Below are positions 28,419 to 36,719 of a stretch of DNA of 64,000 nucleotides, piece after piece. Below the pieces are notes generated by a model. The model was given only the letters and a program-made list of their open reading frames with translations, did not search any database and was not told the DNA's origin. A program made the translations under genes and the position numbers. Position 1 is the stretch's first letter; every line of letters begins with the position of its first letter. Source of the DNA: Marinoscillum sp. MHG1-6 (GTDB lineage Bacteria; Bacteroidota; Bacteroidia; Cytophagales; Cyclobacteriaceae); NCBI RefSeq assembly GCF_024714475.1, contig NZ_JAMZMI010000004.1:434001-498000 (forward strand), in the 5' to 3' direction.

Positions 28419-29360
28419 ATGAACAGAAAAAAATTCATTCTATCTCTCGGATGGTTGTTTACTTCCGTTGCGGTATTCCCATCCCAGCTGATCAAATCGA
28501 TTACCAACAACTACGGTAACTTCAAAGCCATCTATTTAAACAGCGAATTAAAAAATGAATTTTTCAATTTTCTGAAAAATGTATTTAGCCTTTACCCGGA
28601 AAAGGATATTCATCAGTTGATTTCGGATGCAACAGCAGCTAATAACACTGACCAGGATATATACCTGGAGGCCCAATATAAACTGGATGAGATCACTCCA
28701 TGCTTTTCCCTTTTCACCAACAAACTCCCATCGCTATTCAAGCAAAAAGATGAAATGGCTAAGCAAACAGTGGCGTTGCTTGGTGAAGACACCACCTATA
28801 ACGGATACCTGGAAATTGGTTCTTTGGGCAGATATCTCGATTATTTGGAAGAAAAGGTGAACATCATCGGCAATCGTTACTATGCGGATGGAAAGGAACC
28901 CGGCTATTCTATTACAGAAATGGTGGACAGAGGGCAAATAGCTATTGGAGCAGAATACATCCCAATGGCTGATTATCGCACCGAATATTCCAAACTAATA
29001 GACAATGAAAGCCTTGATCTGGTTACAGTATATATCGGATTTCATCATTGTCCTATTGATCTGCGCAAAACATTTATTTCTTCCATTCGCGATACGCTAC
29101 GCGTTGGGGGGAAACTGATTTTAAGAGACCACGACTGTAATACGGAAGCTCAAAAAACGATGGTGGCTTTGGCTCATGATGTGTTTAACATGGGAACCAA
29201 AGAATCATGGGATTACAACAGCAAAGAAGTCCGCAACTTCTATTCACTTGAGTTCATCTGCAAATTTGTGGAAGATATTGGATTCAAGTTCGATAAACGG
29301 ACCCTGTTTCAGGAAGGTGATCCCACCAAAAATGCGTTAATGATGTTCACCAAAGTTTAA
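28419..29360 (+). CDS. SAM-dependent methyltransferase-like protein with hydrophobic N-terminus
   Basis: A 313-residue protein. Residues 6-26 are hydrophobic (FILSLGWLFTSVAVFPSQLI) and could be a signal or anchor, which is unusual for a methyltransferase. The class I methyltransferase core lies at about 125-260, with YLEIGSLGRY as the SAM-binding glycine motif, LDLVTVYIGFHH as motif IV and LRVGGKLILRDHD as the post-I strand typical of Methyltransf_11. Its stop is 17 bases from the start of the FAD oxidase gene, so the two are probably one transcript. Substrate unknown. Confidence 0.78.
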   Translation: MNRKKFILSLGWLFTSVAVFPSQLIKSITNNYGNFKAIYLNSELKNEFFNFLKNVFSLYPEKDIHQLISDATAANNTDQDIYLEAQYKLDEITPCFSLFTNKLPSLFKQKDEMAKQTVALLGEDTTYNGYLEIGSLGRYLDYLEEKVNIIGNRYYADGKEPGYSITEMVDRGQIAIGAEYIPMADYRTEYSKLIDNESLDLVTVYIGFHHCPIDLRKTFISSIRDTLRVGGKLILRDHDCNTEAQKTMVALAHDVFNMGTKESWDYNSKEVRNFYSLEFICKFVEDIGFKFDKRTLFQEGDPTKNALMMFTKV

Positions 29361-29377
29361 TCTCTCCCGGCTTACGA

Positions 29378-31894
29378 ATGACAAAATCAAAAGCTGTCTT
29401 CAGGTTCATCTTTTCTCTATTCGGAAAGGTGCTGAAATTTCTATTCCGACTAATGGGAAAATGTACGTGGCTTATCCATAGGAAAAAGCGTTATTTCATT
29501 CCATTTTATGCATTTACAGGGTATGTATTGTTGGTTGTTCTGGTTATTTGGTTTTCCGGTGATCCGGATTTCGAAAAAACCCTTCCCGACAAACGACTAA
29601 ACGATATAACTCAGCTAAATCCGATACAAGTTGCAAAAGAGATTAGACCACATTCTATCAATGATATTGTGGAAGCCATTCGATCTACCTCGGGACCGAT
29701 TTCTATAGGAGGTGGCAGATTTAGTATGGGTGGACAGACCGGCTATGAAAATAGTCTGCACCTTGACATGCGAGCATTTAATGGGGTACTGCACCTTGAC
29801 AAAGAAAAGAAGCAGGTAACCGTTCAGTCCGGTATCATTTGGAGAGATCTACAAAATGTGATAGACAAGGAAAACCTTTCTGTCAAAATTATGCAGACCT
29901 ATGCCAATTTTACGGTTGGCGGCTCTATCTCCGTAAACTGCCATGGCCGGTACATTGGTCATGGGCCGATCATATCATCGGTTTTAGCTTTGAAAATAGT
30001 TACGGCTTCAGGAGATGTAATTACCGCCAGCAGGACAGAGAATGAAGAAGTGTTCAAGGCCACAGTTGGTGGCTACGGCGGCATTGGGGTGATTGCAGAA
30101 GCTACATTGCAGTTAGTAGACAATGTTAAAGTAGAGCGACAAACCAAACTGGTTGATGTAGCCGATTACAATGAGTTTTTCCAAAACAATATCAGGAAGG
30201 ACACCAGTATAATCTTTCAAAATGGAGACCTCTACCCTCCTGACTTCGACGTAATCAACAATGTTTCATGGAAGACAACCCATAAGGAGCTAACCGATAC
30301 GACCCGGGTTACGCCCGAGGGCATCAACTATTGGATTGAACCCAAACTGGTTGAAATAGCCTCATGGGGAGACTTTGGTAAATGGGCTCGTAGAATGTTT
30401 GTTGATCCTGCCTTTTACAACAAGGAAAAAGTTGTCTGGAGAAATAAGGAAGCAAGCTATGATGTAGCAGAGCTAGAACCAGCATCGAGGGAAGAGTACA
30501 CCTATGTTTTACAGGAGTATTTCATTCCGGTAAACAACATTCAGTCGTTCATTCCAAAAATGAAGGCTGTTTACGATAAATATGATGTAAATGTGATCAA
30601 TGTCTCACTGCGCCATGCATATCCGGACAAGGAATCATACCTTTCATGGGCCGACGAGGAGGTTTTTGCTTTCGTGATCTACTACAAACAAGGCACTGAT
30701 GTTGAATCCCGAGCCAATGTAAAACGGTGGACTATAGAAATGACGGATGCTATTTTAAGTGAAAACGGAAAGTGGTATCTACCTTATCAACCTCATGCAA
30801 CCATCAAACAATTTGCGCAGGGTTTCCCGAATTCTGTTAAATACTTTGAGGTGAAAAACAGGATGGACAGCATGCAGCGCTTCAATAATAAACTGCTTGA
30901 CAAATACAATCCTTACCTAACGGGGCAAATTGAAAAAGAAAGAGAGGACATAAAAGGGTATTTCCGTGATGAAGAACAAACGGTGCTCACCGTTCCGGAA
31001 TGGTACCTGGTCTTTAACCCAAAGGAATATGCAGACTTCCTGGAAGCTGGTAATAACCCTTCTGACTTTCCCTTTCTTGCCTCAATTGATGAATACTGGA
31101 AGCTTTATGACCGCTCTCTTATACTGGTTTCTGAGGCCTACCCCAAAAACAATGAATATCATACGATGCTCCAGGTGATAGGTGTAAGCATTACCATGGA
31201 GTACGCGGCAAAAATGATCTATGAAAACACTATTGGCAAATTGTTTAGCTGGTTTGCTGGCAATTCTATTTCAGAAAAGGAACAAACCATTATTGATGCT
31301 CAGAGAGCTTATAGTGACTTTATTTACCATACAGCCTGGTATGAATTCGAATTCCTGCCATGGATAGGAAAAGTATGGAAAGCTTCAAGTACCCGGGATG
31401 CCAGTTGGTTGCGCAAATGGGAACGAACCTTGTTTTTCACATTTGAATATGTATTCAAGGCCGGTTACGCTCAGTTAATTGAATGGGCAGCTGAGGCTAG
31501 CTACGAAGAGCCCGTAACCAACATTTATTTGATGGTATCTACTGAAGAAAACATGGCTATCTCAGATGAAATCAAGGTAATTAACGAACAAGGAAGCAAA
31601 AAGCTGATAGGTATAACACGTTGGGGTGCATTTACCAACACAATTCTGGACCTATGTGAAAAGGAAATAACAATCCATGAAATTGGAGGTAATGACGAGA
31701 TCGTAGTTTCTATATTGATGGATAAATCTCAGCAGTTAAATTTCAAAAATATAGAACCACTTTATGAATCGAAGGTGGTCACCAGCGACCATCTGATGCG
31801 GCTGGTATGCATACTTCCCGTCAATGAATTATTACCATTTATTCGCCATGCAGGTAGGAATTCTATTGAAGTAGAACACGTGTTCGACTATTAG
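29378..31894 (+). CDS. Membrane-anchored FAD-binding oxidase fused to an unrecognised C-terminal domain
   Basis: An 838-residue protein. A basic N-terminus leads into a membrane helix (about 40-60). The FAD-binding PCMH-type domain (VAO superfamily) spans about 75-260, with the PP-loop SIGGGRFSMGGQ and TVGGSISVNCHGRYIGHGPI (His189 near the flavin). A substrate-binding domain continues to about 525. From about 530 on (after the acidic EREDIKGYFRDEEQ) runs some 300 residues that I do not recognise, tryptophan-rich with TVPEWYLVFNPKEY at the start. The architecture is longer than usual sugar-lactone or alditol oxidases (about 420-600 residues). The upstream methyltransferase gene is 17 bases away. 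Confidence 0.8.
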   Translation: MTKSKAVFRFIFSLFGKVLKFLFRLMGKCTWLIHRKKRYFIPFYAFTGYVLLVVLVIWFSGDPDFEKTLPDKRLNDITQLNPIQVAKEIRPHSINDIVEAIRSTSGPISIGGGRFSMGGQTGYENSLHLDMRAFNGVLHLDKEKKQVTVQSGIIWRDLQNVIDKENLSVKIMQTYANFTVGGSISVNCHGRYIGHGPIISSVLALKIVTASGDVITASRTENEEVFKATVGGYGGIGVIAEATLQLVDNVKVERQTKLVDVADYNEFFQNNIRKDTSIIFQNGDLYPPDFDVINNVSWKTTHKELTDTTRVTPEGINYWIEPKLVEIASWGDFGKWARRMFVDPAFYNKEKVVWRNKEASYDVAELEPASREEYTYVLQEYFIPVNNIQSFIPKMKAVYDKYDVNVINVSLRHAYPDKESYLSWADEEVFAFVIYYKQGTDVESRANVKRWTIEMTDAILSENGKWYLPYQPHATIKQFAQGFPNSVKYFEVKNRMDSMQRFNNKLLDKYNPYLTGQIEKEREDIKGYFRDEEQTVLTVPEWYLVFNPKEYADFLEAGNNPSDFPFLASIDEYWKLYDRSLILVSEAYPKNNEYHTMLQVIGVSITMEYAAKMIYENTIGKLFSWFAGNSISEKEQTIIDAQRAYSDFIYHTAWYEFEFLPWIGKVWKASSTRDASWLRKWERTLFFTFEYVFKAGYAQLIEWAAEASYEEPVTNIYLMVSTEENMAISDEIKVINEQGSKKLIGITRWGAFTNTILDLCEKEITIHEIGGNDEIVVSILMDKSQQLNFKNIEPLYESKVVTSDHLMRLVCILPVNELLPFIRHAGRNSIEVEHVFDY

Positions 31895-32064
31895 AGACAC
31901 CAGCTATCAAAAGGATTTTCCTTATGCAGGCTCCTCTCCCTTCTGAATGCCAGTTTGTTATTGCCTTCTGAAACTATATAATTTTCAATTTAGCTTCAGC
32001 TGCACTCTTCAAACATGTGCTAACCCAATTGTACGATCTACCAAAGACACAATCCCTTTCATTG

Positions 32065-32598
32065 TCAAAAAGAATAGCCCATTCCCAGGTTGAGTAAAAG
32101 AGGAAATGATCCCGAACTTGTTGCATTTGGATCACTGATTTGTTCGCTAACCATCAAGCCAAATCCCAATTCTCCCCTGAAATACACGCTACGGCCCGAT
32201 CTATATCCCAGCTTAAGGTTCACTTTATGTTCTGTAACATTTACGTCTTTATTATAAAACAAAGCCCAAAAGGAACCCTCGGTCAATTGGGCAAAATTGA
32301 CCGTCATCGAGGTAAGCCCGTAACCCAGATGCCCATAAAACCCCTTGCCCGGTTTTGAAAAATATAAATTCGCACCTATAGTGGCATACATATATTCCAT
32401 ACCACTTGTAGGAGCAAAATAGGACCCATCAACAGCTGCCGCCAATTTTTGCTCCATCAAAGGGGTTAAATACTCCAGGCTGAGAGCTGCAACTTCAGGC
32501 ACTCCAACCTTAATCCCTACCCTGAATGGGCGCTCCTGAGCATTGACTTGACATGAAATGGAAAGGAAAAGAAGGATTACGGTGAATGTTCGGAACAT
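32065..32598 (-). CDS. Small outer-membrane beta-barrel-like protein
   Basis: A 177-residue exported protein: signal peptide (FLSISCQVNAQ), then alternating strands with glycine-rich turns (VGIKVGVPEVAALSLEYL, FRGELGFGLMV). It ends with GMGYSF, whose terminal Phe is typical of proteins assembled by BamA. I cannot place it in a named family. Translation could also start four codons upstream at 32610. It is the second of two minus-strand envelope genes, separated from the lipoprotein gene by a strong hairpin. Confidence 0.7.
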   Translation of the reverse strand: MFRTFTVILLFLSISCQVNAQERPFRVGIKVGVPEVAALSLEYLTPLMEQKLAAAVDGSYFAPTSGMEYMYATIGANLYFSKPGKGFYGHLGYGLTSMTVNFAQLTEGSFWALFYNKDVNVTEHKVNLKLGYRSGRSVYFRGELGFGLMVSEQISDPNATSSGSFPLLLNLGMGYSF

Positions 32599-32617
32599 GA
32601 CAGAGTGCATAGAGGTT

Positions 32618-32644
32618 TAAAGGAACGCATTTGAAATGCGTTCC
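32618..32644 (-). terminator. Perfect hairpin after the lipoprotein gene
   Basis: A 10-bp perfect stem GGAACGCATT / AATGCGTTCC with a three-base loop, followed on the minus strand by CCTTTAAA. It lies between the two minus-strand genes. The short T tract makes it a moderate terminator. Confidence 0.55.
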
Positions 32645-32655
32645 AACTTAGTGCT

Positions 32656-33213
32656 TTATTGCATCTCCTGCATCTTCTTCATGATCTCAGCCAGTCGTGG
32701 ACGCAACAGCTCCAGGTCATCATCATTAATCATGCTTCGATATTGTTCCCATTGAGTAGAGATCATTTCCTTGTAGGAGGCCTGTTGCTCCTCCGGAAGT
32801 GCATTGACCTGCTCTTCCATCACGAGATAACTGGTACCCATCGAGATCGCCATGAATTTCTGGCCGAAGTCTTTATCCCATCCATATTTTTTGACCACTT
32901 CGATTACCTCATCCGATTTGAACATGGCATCCAAGGTTTGACCGGGGCCATCCATCCCTCTGTTCAGACTTTCTCCCAAAGCTTCAAAATCCGCTGCCAT
33001 AGGCTTGATGGTTTCCAGGTAACGATCAATATCCGCATTTGAAAGGACACTACTAGAGCCGGCATCCCCGCCCATCGCCTCGTTGATTTCCTCCATCGCC
33101 TCTTCGCCTTCAGCCATTACTTCATCCTGGTCCTTATCTGACTCAGATTTTTGATTGCTGCACGAGGCGAGCACAAAGACTAAGATGAAACATAAATAGA
33201 TTGGTGATTTCAT
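32656..33213 (-). CDS. Lipoprotein of unknown function, acidic and helical
   Basis: A 185-residue lipoprotein with signal MKSPIYLCFILVFVLASCSN (lipobox LASC). An acidic, low-complexity linker (about 25-55, rich in Glu, Asp and Met) leads to a helical domain containing DLELLRPRLAEIMKKMQEMQ at the C-terminus. No family was recognised. It is probably anchored in the inner leaflet of the outer membrane, as is usual for Bacteroidota lipoproteins. Confidence 0.75.
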   Translation of the reverse strand: MKSPIYLCFILVFVLASCSNQKSESDKDQDEVMAEGEEAMEEINEAMGGDAGSSSVLSNADIDRYLETIKPMAADFEALGESLNRGMDGPGQTLDAMFKSDEVIEVVKKYGWDKDFGQKFMAISMGTSYLVMEEQVNALPEEQQASYKEMISTQWEQYRSMINDDDLELLRPRLAEIMKKMQEMQ

Positions 33214-33382
33214 AATTTTTTGTTTTTAGGTTAGTTGATGAAGTTACGAAAATCAGTTATTGGAAGCAATAACTGTTTGACTCTGATAAATAATGTCTTA
33301 TGCCGTAGAATGATTGTCGCTATCATTACCACCATTTCTTCGTACGTTTACTACCCAGAGCAACAAACCAGAAGCATACTCA

Positions 33383-34141
33383 GTGAAGAGATTGATAATA
33401 TTAACCCTGTGCCTAATATTAGGCAGTTTAGTCGCTGCACAAACCCGAGTAGAAAAACCCATTCAAATACACTTAAATGCCAGTGGCGTGTTTCTAAGGA
33501 CCCTCGGGAATACTTTGGCAGACAGTGAGGTTGATGAATTGATCGTGAAGGATTGGGGATGGCCAGGCATCACTATTGGATATCATTTAAACCCACGTCT
33601 CCACGTTGGATATGCCTTTCAGCCCAACAGGAATTTAGTTTTAAAGGAACCCTGGACCTTTGGTGAAGATGTAAAAGACGGAAACATTGTCGTTGATCAT
33701 AATACCGGAACTGCCCACAGCCTGGAAGGCAGGTACTTTCCATTCAAATTTGACCTTTATGCGGCCGTATTTTTAACTCACGTTACAAAGGCAAAGTATA
33801 ACATGGATTTTGACATGATAAATACTACTATGGTCATCGGACAAAATTCATACGCTACCGACATATATGCCGAATGGAATTTCAAATCCCTCTCCACCAT
33901 AGGGATTGGATTAGGATATAACTTCGTTCACAGAAGCGGTCTTTCTTTTGACATTGGACTGGGAGTACCAATAGCTCTAAGTGCTCCCTTTCACAGGAAC
34001 ATTTCACTGCAATCCATTCAGGGCGTGACGATTGACCAGACGGATTTAGAAAGTGCGAAAAGAAGAATTGAAGATGAGATGTTCTTCTTTCCTATACAAT
34101 TTCACTTCAATCTTGGCTACAATCTTCCATGGAATAAATGA
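33383..34141 (+). CDS. Exported beta-barrel-like protein (GTG start)
   Basis: A 252-residue exported protein. The GTG at 33383 gives a clean signal peptide (VKRLIILTLCLILGSLVAAQ); an upstream TTG would put 23 unrelated residues in front. The mature protein alternates aromatic strands (ITIGYHLNPRLHVGYAFQPN, IGIGLGYNFVHRSG) and ends in FHFNLGYNLPWNK, consistent with an outer-membrane barrel. Its last four bases (ATGA) overlap the start of the acetyltransferase gene. Family unknown. Confidence 0.72.
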   Translation: MKRLIILTLCLILGSLVAAQTRVEKPIQIHLNASGVFLRTLGNTLADSEVDELIVKDWGWPGITIGYHLNPRLHVGYAFQPNRNLVLKEPWTFGEDVKDGNIVVDHNTGTAHSLEGRYFPFKFDLYAAVFLTHVTKAKYNMDFDMINTTMVIGQNSYATDIYAEWNFKSLSTIGIGLGYNFVHRSGLSFDIGLGVPIALSAPFHRNISLQSIQGVTIDQTDLESAKRRIEDEMFFFPIQFHFNLGYNLPWNK

Positions 34142-34764
34142 CCTTCCCGAAAAACTCGAAATTCTTCCCAATGAATACCCAAATCCTAAATACTCCCATT
34201 ACCCTCGAAAACGAACGGGTTTTGCTACTGCCTTTTGAGCATGCAAGGAATGATGAATTGAAGGGAATCATCTTTGATGAAAGGATTTGGAAATATATGG
34301 GCATTTCCATGAAGACCGAAAAGGACTTTGACAGCTACGTAGCCAACACGCTAGTTGATAAATGTAATGGCCTCTGCTATCCATTTTTAGTGATCGACAA
34401 ACTCAACGATCGGGTGTCGGGCAGTACACGATACGGATATATCAATCGGGCCAGCGAGAAATGTGAGATCGGCTGGACATGGTACGGCATTGAGTTTCAG
34501 GGAACGGGATTAAACAAGGCCTGTAAATTCGAACTATTAAATTTTGGGTTCGAAACCATCAGGTTCCGACGCATACAATTCAGCGCAGACGAGGACAACC
34601 TCAGATCACAAAAAGCCATCGCAAAATTAGGAGCACAACAAGAAGGGATTTTCAGAAACAACTATATCGACTCAAATGGTGAAAGTCGAAATGATGTGTA
34701 CTTCAGCATCATCAGAGAAGATTGGGACTCAGTCAAAAAAGAAAGATTTCAGGAGTTTGGATAA
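34138..34764 (+). CDS. GNAT-family N-acetyltransferase (RimJ/RimL type)
   Basis: A 208-residue cytoplasmic acetyltransferase with the layout of ribosomal-protein or small-molecule N-acetyltransferases. NTPITLENERVLLLPFEH opens the fold, CEIGWTWYGIEFQGTGLNKA corresponds to the acetyl-CoA-binding region, and RIQFSADEDNLRSQKAIAKL to the final helix. The ATG at 34138 overlaps the upstream stop; a second ATG at 34171 fits the family start better and is equally likely. Substrate unknown. Confidence 0.85.
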   Translation: MTFPKNSKFFPMNTQILNTPITLENERVLLLPFEHARNDELKGIIFDERIWKYMGISMKTEKDFDSYVANTLVDKCNGLCYPFLVIDKLNDRVSGSTRYGYINRASEKCEIGWTWYGIEFQGTGLNKACKFELLNFGFETIRFRRIQFSADEDNLRSQKAIAKLGAQQEGIFRNNYIDSNGESRNDVYFSIIREDWDSVKKERFQEFG

Positions 34765-34875
34765 CCACCGAATTTATTACCCCTTATTGCCCTCTTCGCT
34801 CCCAGAAAAATTCCTGACCAAAATCATACGATAAGTACATGAATTTAACGATATTAATACCTATTCGTTCATGCT

Positions 34876-35697
34876 ATGATCATTCTGGTTGCCACCGATT
34901 TCTCCCCCGCTGCCAATAACGCAGTTGATTACGCAGCACATCTCGCACAGACGACTGATTCGGAATTAATTCTTTTCAATGTATTTAAGCTGAATATTCA
35001 CGCAAGTAACTCTCTGGCATCAACTTCCAGCATCGATAATCTTATAAGAAAAAGTGAAAACGAACTGATCAGGCAATCCAGAGACTTACAAGAAAGTCAT
35101 AAAATCAAGGTGAGCTGGGAATTAAAAAAAGATGACACCATAGGAAGCCTGAAACAGTACATGAAAACACATTGGGTGGACCTGGTAGTCATGGGAATAG
35201 AAAGTAACCTCATCGAGTACAAACTATTTGGAAATACGACCACCTCTGCTATTCACCTGATGCAGTTTCCATTGTTGGTCGTCCCTAATGAAATTCCCTT
35301 CGCAGGCATCAATAAGATCATGTTAGCCTGCGACTTGTCCTACTTAAAAGAGGACTTTGAGTTAGGTGTACTCAAGCAGCTAACCAGGTGTTTTAAGTCG
35401 CAGCTTCAGGTTTTCCATGTTTTCACTCATCGGACAGAAAAACAACGAGATGAAGAATTAGAAAGGTTTCTTGAAGGAGTCCTTCATGGTATTGATCATA
35501 CCTATGGTTATGCATACAACCACAAGGTAGGTGACGGCATCAGGGAAGGTCTTGACCAGTTTCCAGCAGATTTATTGGTCATGATACCCCATAAGCTCCG
35601 TTTTTTTGAATACCTTTTGAAAGGAAGCAAAACGGATCGAATGACTGTAAGAACCCGAACTCCCCTCCTGGTAATTCCGAATGAAAGAGTGATGTGA
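34876..35697 (+). CDS. Tandem universal stress protein
   Basis: A 273-residue protein made of two UspA-like domains (about 1-138 and 145-273). The first begins with ILVATDFSPAANNAVDYA and ends in LLVVPNE. The second begins with INKIMLACDLS and ends in RTRTPLLVIPNE. Members bind ATP or AMP and act in stress tolerance or ion-transport control. Tandem Usp proteins are frequent in Bacteroidota. It has a free-standing position and no partner gene. Confidence 0.9.
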   Translation: MIILVATDFSPAANNAVDYAAHLAQTTDSELILFNVFKLNIHASNSLASTSSIDNLIRKSENELIRQSRDLQESHKIKVSWELKKDDTIGSLKQYMKTHWVDLVVMGIESNLIEYKLFGNTTTSAIHLMQFPLLVVPNEIPFAGINKIMLACDLSYLKEDFELGVLKQLTRCFKSQLQVFHVFTHRTEKQRDEELERFLEGVLHGIDHTYGYAYNHKVGDGIREGLDQFPADLLVMIPHKLRFFEYLLKGSKTDRMTVRTRTPLLVIPNERVM

Positions 35698-35752
35698 TTA
35701 GTACCTGCTTCCAGAAACGATAATGTCTCCTACTCCTATTAGGAACCCTATA

Positions 35753-36574
35753 CTATTTCACTCCCACTCCTAATGTCGCACTATTTTTTAAAGTAATCGG
35801 GCCATCACCAAAACGCTCCGACACAATTTTGAACAAGGCCTCCTGTATCTTCAACTGCCCATCATCACCTAGTTGATCAAACAACATCTGTATTGGCGGA
35901 GCACCTGACGTTAACATCGACCAGATCTCATTCCTGGTAGGAAGTATGAGCTCACGAGTCACATATTCCGTTGTCACCTCCCGGAAACCTGCTGCTTTGA
36001 ACTCCTCTCGGAATCTATCCAGATCGGCAAGATTAAATACAGGTGGTGGAGATGGCGGCTTCGGAAAGTCCGGAATAGCACGACCGATAGCTTCAAAGAA
36101 AATAGCAAATGCCTCAAATCTGTCCGGTGTTGACCAACCACTGACCACGGCCTTATGTCCGGGTTTAAGTACCCGATACAGTTCTTTAAAACCCTTATTT
36201 CTATCGGGGAAAAACATCAATCCAAAACTGCATAAAGCACCATCAAAACGGTCACTGTCTACTTCCAGGTTTTGGCCATCCATTAACGCCGTTTCCACGT
36301 TTTGAACACCCACTTCTACTGCTCTGGATTCCAGTACTTCCAGCATAGGCGGAGAAAAATCAGTAGCCAAAACTGATTTTACGCGTCGGGACAAAGGAAG
36401 CGTCATAGCTCCTGAACCCGCAGCTACCTCAATAACATTGCTCTCTTTTGAGACTTCTAACCGATCTAGAAATTCTGAGACGTAAAGATCCATCAATCGA
36501 GGTGCAACTTCGGTGGCATAGCCTCTGCTGGCCTTGCCCCAGTTTTCTGGCGTATCAATCGTAGGTTTTGACAT
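35753..36574 (-). CDS. Class I SAM-dependent methyltransferase (UbiE/Methyltransf_11 type)
   Basis: A 273-residue cytoplasmic methyltransferase. The SAM-binding motif I is VIEVAAGSGAMTLPL, followed by ATDFSPPMLEVL (motif II), a DGALCSFGLMFFPD motif IV and LKPGHKAVVSGW after it. The N-terminus (PENWGKASRGYATEVAP) is typical of ubiquinone- or small-molecule methyltransferases. It stands alone between convergent and divergent genes. Substrate cannot be assigned. Confidence 0.88.
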   Translation of the reverse strand: MSKPTIDTPENWGKASRGYATEVAPRLMDLYVSEFLDRLEVSKESNVIEVAAGSGAMTLPLSRRVKSVLATDFSPPMLEVLESRAVEVGVQNVETALMDGQNLEVDSDRFDGALCSFGLMFFPDRNKGFKELYRVLKPGHKAVVSGWSTPDRFEAFAIFFEAIGRAIPDFPKPPSPPPVFNLADLDRFREEFKAAGFREVTTEYVTRELILPTRNEIWSMLTSGAPPIQMLFDQLGDDGQLKIQEALFKIVSERFGDGPITLKNSATLGVGVK

Positions 36575-36719
36575 AATAATGGGGTGATTAGTCTATTTGT
36601 AAGATAATCATTTGATCTCTGACCTGTAGAACATACCGCCTGATACGGCAAATCCAATACTAAAACTTTCTCTATGGATATTACCTTGATCCAGGTAACT
36701 GTTTTGAGTAAATTTAGTA

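Noticed and set aside
33235-33528. 97-codon frame overlapping the start of the exported barrel protein
   Set aside because: The overlapping frame with GTG start has a clean signal peptide and barrel pattern; this one has neither.
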